Positions 1-6,378 of a stretch of 6,378 bases of DNA are shown piece by piece. Numbering within the stretch: position 1 is the stretch's first letter; every line of letters begins with the position of its first letter. The notes beneath the pieces were generated by a model. That model did no database searches. It saw only the letters and a program-made list of their open reading frames with translations, and was not told where the DNA came from. The stretch covers positions 1 to 6,378 of the forward strand of contig JALOPD010000406.1 of the NCBI GenBank assembly GCA_025454075.1, given 5' to 3'. The position numbers were made by a program, and so were the translations under genes. This DNA is from Desulfobacterales bacterium (GTDB taxonomy: Bacteria > Desulfobacterota > Desulfobacteria > Desulfobacterales > UBA2174_A).

Positions 1-28
1 CTTTTTAATATTACCCACTAATGGCCTT

Positions 29-52
29 CTAAATCAACATGGTTGAATTTAG
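29..52. repeat. Short AT-rich hairpin downstream of the tRNA unit
   Basis: Ten bases at 29-38 pair with 42-52 around a three-base loop, with one bulged A at 46. Neither strand has a T-run directly after the stem, so it is not a standard terminator. An 8-base direct repeat (tgctgcaa) follows at 53-60 and 64-71. The hairpin may be a secondary stop or RNA-stabilising structure behind the terminator at 70-109, or simply part of an AT-rich spacer. No gene is visible in bases 1-69. Confidence 0.4.
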
Positions 53-69
53 TGCTGCAATAATGCTGC

Positions 70-109
70 AAAATAAAAATGGCCTATACAGGTATCTGTA
101 TAAGCCATT
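70..109 (-). terminator. Rho-independent terminator of the tRNA-His/tRNA-Arg unit
   Basis: Arms at 78-91 and 96-109 form a 13-pair stem with a single C/A mismatch (84/103) and a four-base loop (92-95). On the minus strand the stem is followed by a T-rich tract (complement of 70-79). This is the classic intrinsic terminator layout. It sits 8 bases past the 3' CCA of tRNA-Arg, as expected for the end of a tRNA transcript. Confidence 0.85.
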
Positions 110-117
110 GATATTAC

Positions 118-194
<77 letters not shown>

Positions 195-200
195 CAAAAA

Positions 201-277
201 TGGGGTGAGTGATGGGAATTGAACCCACGACAACCGGGGCCACAACCCGGTGCTCTGCCAACTGAGCTACACCCACC
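201..277 (-). tRNA. tRNA-His (anticodon GUG)
   Basis: The minus strand folds as a tRNA with acceptor arms GTGGGTG/CACTCAC, D-stem GCTC/GAGC, anticodon stem CCGGG/CCCGG around TTGTGGC (anticodon GTG), T-arm and encoded CCA (201-203). The extra 5' G (position -1, base 277) faces C73. That is the identity element of histidine tRNA, so I included it. It is the first gene of the two-tRNA unit. Upstream, a -35-like TTGACC lies at 304-309 on the minus strand, but I found no convincing -10 at normal spacing. Confidence 0.97.
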
Positions 278-350
278 GCAACCGGTATTTCGAATTTCAA
301 CCGGGTCAATTTAACAAATCGAAGGAACGAGATCAAGGGGAAACAACACG

Positions 351-377
351 AAAAAGAGCGCCCGGCAGACCGGGCTC
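351..377 (-). terminator. Intrinsic terminator upstream of the tRNA unit
   Basis: On the minus strand GAGC and CCGG (377-370) pair with CCGG and GCTC (365-362 and 359-356) around the loop TCTG, with a two-base bulge. Five T's follow directly (complement of 351-355). This is a good intrinsic terminator, but no protein gene on the minus strand runs into it. It could end a short RNA covering about 351-434, or shield the tRNA unit from antisense transcription. Confidence 0.65.
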
Positions 378-379
378 GA

Positions 380-434
380 GGAGCGCTGCGCTTGAGGCGA
401 TAGGCGGCAAAAAAAAGATAGGCGTCTCCGCTCC
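380..434. other. Structured non-coding stretch, possible small RNA
   Basis: Two nested stems can form: 380-385 with 429-434 (GGAGCG/CGCTCC) and 394-399 with 423-428 (GAGGCG/CGTCTC, one G-U pair). One strand has an 8-base bulge. The interior holds a run of eight A's and a direct repeat, gataggcg, at 399-406 and 417-424. On the minus strand the structure runs straight into the terminator at 351-377, which is the arrangement of a small RNA gene. I see no known RNA family signature (not 6S, SRP, tmRNA or tRNA-Sec) and no convincing minus-strand promoter. Confidence 0.3.
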
Positions 435-452
435 CTGCAAACCAATCAGATG

Positions 453-481
453 TTGAAAGTGGGTGAGATTTTGAATAAAGA
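453..481 (+). promoter_or_regulatory. Possible sigma-70 promoter for the small membrane protein
   Basis: TTGAAA (453-458, five of six to the -35 consensus) is followed after 17 bases by TAAAGA (476-481, a weak -10). Transcription would start near 488, leaving a leader of about 28 bases to the ATG at 517. Spacing is ideal but the -10 is poor. Confidence 0.35.
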
Positions 482-516
482 GAGGATCGACCTTAAACTT
501 CCAAAGGACCGACGGC

Positions 517-690
517 ATGCACCCTTTCATCATTTTTTTCATCCGGGCCGTTCTGGGGGTGGCGATCGCCATCGTCATCACGCGCATGTTCCGCGGCTCC
601 GCCGGCGCCGAGTACGTCGCAGGGCTGGCGATCGTCCTGGTGGGGCTCGCCTACCTCTTCGAGTATTTCCGGAAACGCAAGGGGCCGTGA
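517..690 (+). CDS. Small two-helix membrane protein (57 aa), function unknown
   Basis: The frame starts at ATG 517, 8 bases after the ribosome binding site AAAGGA (503-508), and ends at TGA 688-690. The product has a hydrophobic segment at about residues 3-22, a short polar turn around residues 23-33 (contains TRMFRGSAGAE), a second hydrophobic segment at about 34-49, and a basic C-terminus ending RKRKGP. This is a hairpin of two membrane helices, with the charged tail predicted to stay cytoplasmic. Codon use is high-GC3 like the larger genes nearby, which supports real coding. I do not recognise a named family. Small proteins of this form occur as conserved hypotheticals, but no role can be given. 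It lies upstream of selB on the same strand with a 227-base gap, so co-transcription is possible but not shown. Confidence 0.65.
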   Translation: MHPFIIFFIRAVLGVAIAIVITRMFRGSAGAEYVAGLAIVLVGLAYLFEYFRKRKGP

Positions 691-712
691 CCCCCCTCGC
701 CGGTTCCGGCAT

Positions 713-740
713 TTGACCGGCCGGCAAGCGGGCTTATTGT
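713..740 (+). promoter_or_regulatory. Possible promoter upstream of selB
   Basis: TTGACC (713-718, five of six) is followed after 16 bases by TATTGT (735-740, four of six). A transcript starting near 747 would give selB a leader of about 170 bases. That leader contains a 48-codon open frame (747-893) in the same phase as selB, closed by a single TGA 24 bases before the selB start. No riboswitch or SECIS hairpin was recognised in it. Confidence 0.35.
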
Positions 741-917
741 GTAAACATGATCAACGGCGCCATCACCTATCGCCGCTGTGATCGTCGCCGTCGAATGGGA
801 TGTTATTACTCCGGCGAGCAAATATGTCTAATTCCATCATCTCCCACAACGGATACAGAGGTTGCAAAGGGAGCGTTTATCGGCTGCGAATGAAAACGTT
901 GTCAGGAGAGTGAGCGC

Positions 918-2831
<1,914 letters not shown>

Positions 2832-3055
2832 TCGGGGGTTGGAAAACGGCGCCTCGGGCCGTGATCCGGCGTTGCGGGGCTTTTGTAAATGCTCACCTAT
2901 CTGCCGATAGGCTGCGCTTTCCAAAACGCCGTGCGCCTCGTCTGACGGCCCGATGCTTGTTTCTCAATACCCCGCCGGGAAGGATGTCAGAGCGACTTTC
3001 GGCAATAGGCTCCGTTTGGGCGGAACAACATGAATCCGGGCAAACCACCGAAGTG

Positions 3056-3105
3056 GTGGGAGCGGCTTTCCAGCCGCGATGATCGAGGCTGAAAGCCTCT
3101 CCCAC
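3056..3105. repeat. REP-like double hairpin element
   Basis: Outer arms GTGGGAG (3056-3062) and CTCCCAC (3099-3105) enclose two internal hairpins. One is CGGCT/AGCCG with loop TTCC (3063-3076). The other is GAGGCT/AGCCTC with loop GAA (3085-3099), which shares its last C with the outer arm. The GTGGGAGCGGCTT head resembles the repetitive extragenic palindromes of Pseudomonas and other proteobacteria, which are mobilised by REP-associated (RAYT) tyrosine transposases. A further short hairpin (3045-3049 with 3055-3059) overlaps the left edge. Its place between two convergent genes is typical of REPs. No RAYT gene is in the window. Confidence 0.75.
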
Positions 3106-3125
3106 ATGATATTAATCGTCTCGAA

Positions 3126-3213
3126 ATAGTATGGACCGAGAGCGACCCCCTCACCCTTACCCTCTCCCCCAGTCCTGGGGGAGAGGGCAGGGTGAGGGGG
3201 CGTCCGTGTCTAT
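3126..3213. repeat. Long-arm palindromic element (MITE-like)
   Basis: Bases 3146-3171 and 3176-3200 are near-perfect inverted copies (12 + 12 paired bases around a TA/C discontinuity) with a four-base loop, GTCC. The arms are C-rich and G-rich, built on CCCTCACCCT and CCCTCTCCCCC. Pairing resumes weakly outside: ATAG at 3126-3129 with CTAT at 3210-3213, and GGAC with GTCC next to them. This gives a total of about 88 bases. It is non-coding. Similar C-rich palindromes recur between genes in many proteobacteria, so this is probably a dispersed non-autonomous element. It could also stop transcription from either side. Confidence 0.7.
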
Positions 3214-3298
3214 ACAATTATGCAACCCTTAATAAGTGGTGGATGGAATTCGATTGAGATAGAAAATGGATTTTTATCCTATGCTTATTTTGGTTGCT

Positions 3299-4456
3299 CT
3301 AAACGAGGGCGGCGGCGACCGTGTTGAGGTAGAGCATGCCCCGCAGGGTCGGGGCGCAGCGGCCGGCCTCCAGACGGATCAGTCCCTGCGATTCCAGCTC
3401 GGCCGCCGCAGCGCCGTGCACCTGCAGGAAATCCACCCCGAACCGGCTTCTGAAATCCGCCAGGTCGACCCCGGCCGCGGTCCGCAGGCCCAGCATGACC
3501 GCCTCCATCGCCTCCTGCCCGGCCGTAAGCGTCTCCTCGCCGGCGACCGCCCGCCCGCCCCGTTGCAGCGCCTCCACATAGCCTTTCACATCGCGCCGGT
3601 TCCAAAACCGCGTCGGCGGCAGGAAGGAGTGCGCGGCGGGGCCGAAGCCCAGGTAGGCGGCGTGCGTCCAGTACTTGCAGTTGTGCCGGGAGATGCGGTC
3701 GGCGCCGTCGGCCCCGCGGCGGGCGAAGTTGGAGACCTCGTAGTGCCGGAAGCCGCGGGCCGCCAGAAACTCCGAGGTCATCCGGAAGAGATCGGCCGCC
3801 GCACCCTCCGGCGCCGGCCGGAAACGGCCGCGGCGCCGCTCCTCGTCCAGGGGCGTGCCGGGCTCGACGGTCAGCATGTAGCAGGCGATGTGATCCGGCG
3901 CGTGTGAAAGCGCGCTTTCCAGGTCCGCCGTCCAGCCCCGGCGGGTCTGGCCGGGAAGGCCGTAGATCAGGTCCAGCCCGACGGTCTCGAAACCGGCCCG
4001 GCGCGCATACGCAAGCGCGGCCTGCGCCTGACCGGCCGAGTGGATCCTGCCGAGCGCCTCCAGGTTTTTTTCCTGGAAGGACTGCACGCCGAGGTTGAGG
4101 CGGTTGACGCCGGCCGCCCGGAACCCCAGCAGTTTTTCCAAATCCACCGTGCCCGGGTTGGCCTCGAGGGTCACTTCGACCGGCTGCGCGAACCGGAATT
4201 TCGAAAACAGGCCCTCGACGATCGCCTCGACCTCCGCCGGCGCAAGGAGCGAAGGGGTGCCGCCGCCGATGTAGAGGGTGTCGAAGGCCCGCGGCCCCGG
4301 GTCGGCCGCGGCGATCTCGGAGGAGAGCGCTTCCAGGTACGCGGGCTTGAGGCTCAGGTCGGCGATGGAGTAGAAGTCGCAGTACGAACACTTGTGCAGG
4401 CAGAACGGGACGTGGACGTAGATGCCGCCGAGGGAGCTGCCGTGCGGGTCACTCAT
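3299..4456 (-). CDS. hemW: Radical SAM haem chaperone HemW
   Basis: HemW binds haem and a [4Fe-4S] cluster and is thought to pass haem to membrane haemoproteins. The protein has 385 residues, normal for the family. The radical SAM motif is C19-x3-C23-x2-C26 followed by DFYS. The SAM-binding GGGTPS is at residues 64-69, the EANPG strand at 98-102 and NLGVQSF at 121-127. DLIYGLPGQT and the HNCKYW motif typical of the HemW C-terminal domain are also present. C26 is followed by DF rather than the fourth cysteine of true coproporphyrinogen dehydrogenase HemN, which favours HemW. ATG 4456 is the only usable start before the cysteine motif. It lies inside the end of the toxin gene (8-base overlap), so translation is probably coupled to the toxin frame. 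Older annotations call this family oxygen-independent coproporphyrinogen III oxidase. Confidence 0.93.
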   Translation of the reverse strand: MSDPHGSSLGGIYVHVPFCLHKCSYCDFYSIADLSLKPAYLEALSSEIAAADPGPRAFDTLYIGGGTPSLLAPAEVEAIVEGLFSKFRFAQPVEVTLEANPGTVDLEKLLGFRAAGVNRLNLGVQSFQEKNLEALGRIHSAGQAQAALAYARRAGFETVGLDLIYGLPGQTRRGWTADLESALSHAPDHIACYMLTVEPGTPLDEERRRGRFRPAPEGAAADLFRMTSEFLAARGFRHYEVSNFARRGADGADRISRHNCKYWTHAAYLGFGPAAHSFLPPTRFWNRRDVKGYVEALQRGGRAVAGEETLTAGQEAMEAVMLGLRTAAGVDLADFRSRFGVDFLQVHGAAAAELESQGLIRLEAGRCAPTLRGMLYLNTVAAALV

Positions 4457-4709
4457 AATGGGTCCACATCCGCAGGACTTTGACGATCTTTTCTTTCTCC
4501 AGCAGTTGATAGACCAAGCGGTGTTGAATGTTTATTCGGCGGGAATAGGCCCCCGACAGGTCGCCCACCAGTTTTTCAAAATGGGGCGGGCTCTGCAAAG
4601 GATTCTCTTTGAGGAGCCCCAGCAGGTGTTCGACTCTGGAGCGCAGACCTGACGCGGCTATCTTCCTGGCGTCTTTCTGGACCTGTTTGGTGAAGACGAT
4701 ACGCCACAT
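4449..4709 (-). CDS. Txe/YoeB family toxin (ribosome-dependent mRNA endonuclease)
   Basis: The 86-residue product has the YoeB/RelE-fold pattern. LSGAYSRRI and QHRLVYQ are the family core, and the protein ends RMWTHYE as in Txe. Residues corresponding to the YoeB catalytic set are all present: E45, R64 and H84. The toxin therefore looks active, cutting mRNA in the ribosomal A site when the antitoxin is degraded. ATG 4709 was chosen over an upstream ATG at 4733. It gives the usual N-terminus (MWRIVFT) and overlaps the antitoxin stop by one base (TGATG), which indicates translational coupling. The toxin's own stop overlaps the hemW start. GC content looks lower than in flanking genes, consistent with horizontal acquisition. 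Confidence 0.9.
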   Translation of the reverse strand: MWRIVFTKQVQKDARKIAASGLRSRVEHLLGLLKENPLQSPPHFEKLVGDLSGAYSRRINIQHRLVYQLLEKEKIVKVLRMWTHYE

Positions 4710-4951
4710 CACCAATCCAGGCGGCCGGAACATTTATCCACCGGCGTCTTCAATCCTTTCCGGATCGATTCGCGCATGCCCGGTATGCCGAGAAGATACA
4801 GCGTCTCCTGAACCGCTTTCCAGTCTTCTTCGGACAGCAACACGGCGTTGGCGCGCTTGCCGGTGATCAGAACGGGCTCATGGGTCGATGAGGTTTCGTC
4901 GATCAACTGATACAGCTTCGCCCTTGCCTCTGTTGCGGTGAGGGTAGCCAT
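4709..4951 (-). CDS. Phd/YefM family antitoxin
   Basis: The 80-residue protein has the YefM/Phd layout. An N-terminal DNA-binding and dimerisation domain carries TEARAKLYQLIDE (about residues 7-19), HEPVLITGKRANAVLLSEEDW (about 24-44) and ETLYLL (about 48-53). A charged C-terminal tail should wrap the toxin. It neutralises the downstream toxin and represses its own promoter. ATG 4951 is preferred because GGAG lies 9 bases upstream. An ATG at 4966 would add MELCK but has only a weak ribosome binding site. The partner toxin starts at the stop codon, so the pair is complete. An operator-promoter is visible just upstream. Confidence 0.92.
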   Translation of the reverse strand: MATLTATEARAKLYQLIDETSSTHEPVLITGKRANAVLLSEEDWKAVQETLYLLGIPGMRESIRKGLKTPVDKCSGRLDW

Positions 4952-4979
4952 CTTACACAGCTCCATTTGATTTTCTTTG

Positions 4980-5008
4980 AGTGTACGTTATTACGTACGC
5001 TTTGTCAA
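4980..5008 (-). promoter_or_regulatory. Toxin-antitoxin promoter (likely also drives hemW)
   Basis: On the minus strand a perfect -35 TTGACA (5008-5003) is followed after exactly 17 bases by TACACT (4985-4980, four of six to the -10 consensus). Transcription should begin near 4973, giving a leader of about 22 bases with GGAG before ATG 4951. No comparable promoter was noticed directly in front of hemW, so this is probably its main promoter too. Confidence 0.8.
4983..4998. promoter_or_regulatory. Antitoxin operator palindrome
   Basis: GTACGT (4983-4988) and ACGTAC (4993-4998) are inverted around TATT. They sit in the spacer and overlap the -10 of the promoter, so a bound antitoxin would block RNA polymerase. 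The two GTAC cores are 12 bases apart centre to centre. As I recall, that matches the spacing of the TGTACA cores in the E. coli yefM-yoeB operator. Confidence 0.7.
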
Positions 5009-5047
5009 GGAAGAATATTGCGAATCGCGACGGAAAACCGTTCCCGC

Positions 5048-5113
5048 AGGGGCGTTGATCGCTGTCATCGCCCACCCGCGATCCCGAATCGAGCATGCAC
5101 GATCGGCGCCCCT
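5048..5113. repeat. Palindromic repeat with 14-base terminal inverted arms
   Basis: Bases 5048-5061 (AGGGGCGTTGATCG) are the inverted copy of 5100-5113 apart from two positions that would be G-U pairs in RNA. The whole is 66 bases. The AGGGGCG...CGCCCCT ends resemble dispersed GTAGGGGCG palindromes seen in many bacterial genomes. The right arm includes part of the stop codon of the HIT gene. No T-run follows, so it is not a typical intrinsic terminator. Confidence 0.6.
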
Positions 5114-5435
5114 ACCCGCCGATCAGGTGCATGTGCAGGTGGAAGACGACCTGCCCGCCGCCGCGCTCGACGTTGACGAACAGGCGGTAGCCGTCGCCCG
5201 CGATGCCCAGGCGCTGCGCCATTTCGCGGGCGGCCTGGAACAGCTCGCCGAGCACGGGCGTGTCGGCCGCCGCCAGGTCGTTGACGCTGCGGATGTGTTT
5301 TTTCGGCACGATCAGCAGGTGCACCGGCGCCTGCGGCCGGATGTCGCGGAAGACCACCAGGTGCTCGGTGGCGTGGAGAATCTCGGTGGGCGTCTCGCCC
5401 CGGATGATCCGGCAAAAAACGCAGTCTTTCCCCAT
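5112..5435 (-). CDS. HIT-family nucleotide hydrolase, C-terminus probably short
   Basis: The 107-residue product is a histidine triad protein of the HinT/PKCI type. These hydrolyse nucleoside phosphoramidates and adenylated conjugates in the cytoplasm. CVFC (residues 5-8) is the zinc-binding-like start, FRDIRPQAPVHLLIVPKKHI follows, and the catalytic triad is H99-L-H101-M-H103. The frame stops directly after HLIGG. Homologues usually continue with about 5-15 residues after this GG (often RxxxWPPG-like), and here the TAG lies at the edge of a palindromic repeat. The active site is complete, so function may survive. The ATG at 5435 lies 10 bases after the aat stop. The ribosome binding site is weak (AAAGGA 13 bases upstream), so translation is probably coupled to aat. 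Confidence 0.9.
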   Translation of the reverse strand: MGKDCVFCRIIRGETPTEILHATEHLVVFRDIRPQAPVHLLIVPKKHIRSVNDLAAADTPVLGELFQAAREMAQRLGIAGDGYRLFVNVERGGGQVVFHLHMHLIGG

Positions 5436-5445
5436 GGCGAACGAA

Positions 5446-6204
5446 TTATCCTTTCCGCTTTCTCACAACCGGGCGTTTGGCCGAAAGCCGCGGGCCGGGA
5501 AGAAGGCCGTTCAGCACCCCCGCGGGCAGCTCCCACTTCCCCGGCCGGGGAGGCCCCTGCAAATGAACCTCCAGCTCCTCCAGGTAGAGGCCCCGCGGTA
5601 TTTCGCGGGCTCCCATGCGCTGCAGGTGGCCGGTGGTGACCTGGCAGTCGATCAGGCCGAACCCCTCCACCCTCAGAAAGGCGACGAGGGCGGCCAGGGC
5701 CGTCTTGGAGGCGTTGCTCACCCGCGCGAACATGGACTCGCCGAAAAAACAGCGGCCGAGGGCGATCCCGTACAAGCCTCCCGCCAGGCGGCCCCCCTGC
5801 CAGGCTTCGACCGAGTGGGCGAACCCCTCGTGGTGAAGCCCGCAGTAGGCCTCGATCATCTCCGGCACGATCCACGTGCCCTCCCCCGTGTCGCAGCGCA
5901 CCCGGCCGCACTCGCGGATCACCTGCTCGAAGGCCCGGTCCGTCGTCACCGTGAAATCGCCGCGGCGGATGCTTTTTTCAAGCGACCGCGAAAGGTGGAA
6001 CTCGCGGGGGTAGAGCACCAGGCGGGGGTCGGGGGACCACCACAGGATGGGTTCGCCGTCGGAAAACCAGGGGAAGATCCCCGCGCGGTAGGCCAAGAGC
6101 AGGCGCTCCGCGCTCAAATCCCCGCCGACGGCGAGCAGCCCCTCGCGGGAGGCCAGGCGGGCGGGGGGGAACACGAGCTCCTCCGACAGCGCGAAAATGG
6201 GCAT
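5446..6204 (-). CDS. aat: Leucyl/phenylalanyl-tRNA-protein transferase
   Basis: Aat attaches Leu or Phe from aminoacyl-tRNA to proteins with N-terminal Lys or Arg, marking them for ClpS/ClpAP degradation (bacterial N-end rule, cytoplasm). The 252-residue product shows the family signatures in order: GLLAVGGDLS (22-31), GIFPWF (42-47), ILWWSPDPR (53-61), EGTWI (108-112), HSVEAW (130-135), GESMFARVSNASKTAL (155-170) and IDCQV (186-190). All are intact. E. coli Aat has about 234 residues. ATG 6204 gives the natural N-terminus MPIFALSEE. A TTG at 6213 would extend it by three residues and cannot be excluded, because neither start has a strong ribosome binding site. It forms an operon with the HIT gene 10 bases downstream. 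clpS and clpA are not visible upstream within the window. Confidence 0.96.
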   Translation of the reverse strand: MPIFALSEELVFPPARLASREGLLAVGGDLSAERLLLAYRAGIFPWFSDGEPILWWSPDPRLVLYPREFHLSRSLEKSIRRGDFTVTTDRAFEQVIRECGRVRCDTGEGTWIVPEMIEAYCGLHHEGFAHSVEAWQGGRLAGGLYGIALGRCFFGESMFARVSNASKTALAALVAFLRVEGFGLIDCQVTTGHLQRMGAREIPRGLYLEELEVHLQGPPRPGKWELPAGVLNGLLPGPRLSAKRPVVRKRKG

Positions 6205-6221
6205 GAGAGGCAACGCCTAAA

Positions 6222-6251
6222 ATTATTACTCCGGCAATAAAACAGGTGCAA
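6222..6251 (-). promoter_or_regulatory. Possible aat promoter
   Basis: On the minus strand TTGCAC (6251-6246, three of six) precedes AATAAT (6227-6222, five of six) by 18 bases. Transcription would start near 6215, leaving a very short leader before ATG 6204 and possibly excluding the TTG start at 6213. The -10 is good and the -35 weak. Confidence 0.4.
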
Positions 6252-6253
6252 CT

Positions 6254-6378
6254 TCAGCCGATGTCGGGCGGAGCGGGGGGCCCGCCGCGGCGAGCCGCAA
6301 CCACCCGTTCAACGAACCAACGTACGGCAGCCGGCCCGCTCCATACTACCTCGGACAGCCCCGGAGAACCGACCCCCA
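6254..6378 (-). CDS. Possible 3' end of an unidentified gene entering from the right edge
   Basis: A minus-strand frame is open from the window edge for 40 codons and ends at TGA 6256-6254. The visible tail includes AVRWFVERVV followed by AARRGGPPAPPDIG. I do not recognise it. Third positions are only moderately GC-rich compared with aat, and an open frame this short is expected by chance in GC-rich DNA. It may just be intergenic sequence upstream of aat. If real, it lies on the same strand as aat with a 49-base gap. Confidence 0.2.
   Translation of the reverse strand, partial: GVGSPGLSEVVWSGPAAVRWFVERVVAARRGGPPAPPDIG

Larger units (their letters stand above)
2832..3298. other. Convergent selB-hemW intergenic region, no gene seen
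   Basis: The short open frames here have no ribosome binding sites or recognisable products, and some run through palindromes. The region holds a small perfect hairpin (2896-2901 with 2906-2911), a REP-like double hairpin (3056-3105), a long-arm hairpin element (3126-3213), and an imperfect AT-rich inverted repeat abutting the hemW stop (3222-3236 with 3284-3297). I found no standard T-tailed terminator for selB. One of the palindromes may serve both converging transcripts. Confidence 0.7.

Noticed and set aside
250..716. Frames at 250-456 and 450-716 on the plus strand and 333-587 on the minus strand
   Set aside because: The first runs through the tRNA-His gene and the structured region. 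The others are frame shadows of the 57-residue membrane protein.
2861..3217. Short frames in the selB-hemW gap on both strands
   Set aside because: They cross the palindromic elements, lack ribosome binding sites and encode Arg-rich sequence with no recognisable features.
3285..4391. A 368-codon minus-strand frame overlapping hemW, and a 213-codon plus-strand frame at 3266-3907
   Set aside because: Both are shadows of hemW in other frames, with Arg/Pro/Gly-rich translations and no ribosome binding sites. HemW itself carries all family motifs.
4967..5639. Plus-strand frames reading out of the toxin-antitoxin promoter region
   Set aside because: They are antisense to the HIT gene and cross the operator and the palindromic repeat. 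Composition is non-protein-like.
5203..6240. A 345-codon plus-strand frame across the HIT gene and aat
   Set aside because: It is antisense to two clearly recognised genes and has no family motifs.

Overview
The window is high-GC DNA from a Gram-negative bacterium. The high-GC3 codon use, a stand-alone SelB, a HIT-family gene next to aat and the style of the palindromic intergenic repeats fit a sulfate- or metal-reducing deltaproteobacterial lineage (Desulfobacterota-like). That assignment is inference. No gene in the window fixes the taxon.

Layout, left to right. Bases 70-277 hold a two-gene tRNA unit on the minus strand: tRNA-His(GUG), then tRNA-Arg(UCG), then a Rho-independent terminator. 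Bases 351-434 are a structured stretch ending in a second minus-strand terminator with no obvious gene feeding it. On the plus strand come a 57-residue two-helix membrane protein (517-690) and selB (918-2831, TTG start), the selenocysteine-specific elongation factor. The 467-base gap between the convergent selB and hemW genes holds no gene. It carries two unrelated palindromic elements: a REP-like double hairpin (3056-3105) and a long-arm hairpin element (3126-3213).

The rest reads on the minus strand: aat (leucyl/phenylalanyl-tRNA-protein transferase), a HIT-family protein whose stop codon lies at the edge of a third palindromic element (5048-5113), a YefM/Phd-Txe/YoeB toxin-antitoxin pair with a clear promoter-operator, and hemW (radical SAM haem chaperone). 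The toxin reading frame overlaps the hemW start by 8 bases, so hemW appears to be co-transcribed with the toxin-antitoxin module.

Functional themes are tRNA supply and decoding (two tRNAs, SelB), N-end-rule protein degradation (Aat), haem delivery (HemW) and a translation-targeting toxin. No CRISPR array, complete insertion sequence, prophage or defence island is visible. The points most worth a second look are the coupling of toxin-antitoxin and hemW, the repeat-associated end of the HIT gene, and the orphan structured region at 351-434.
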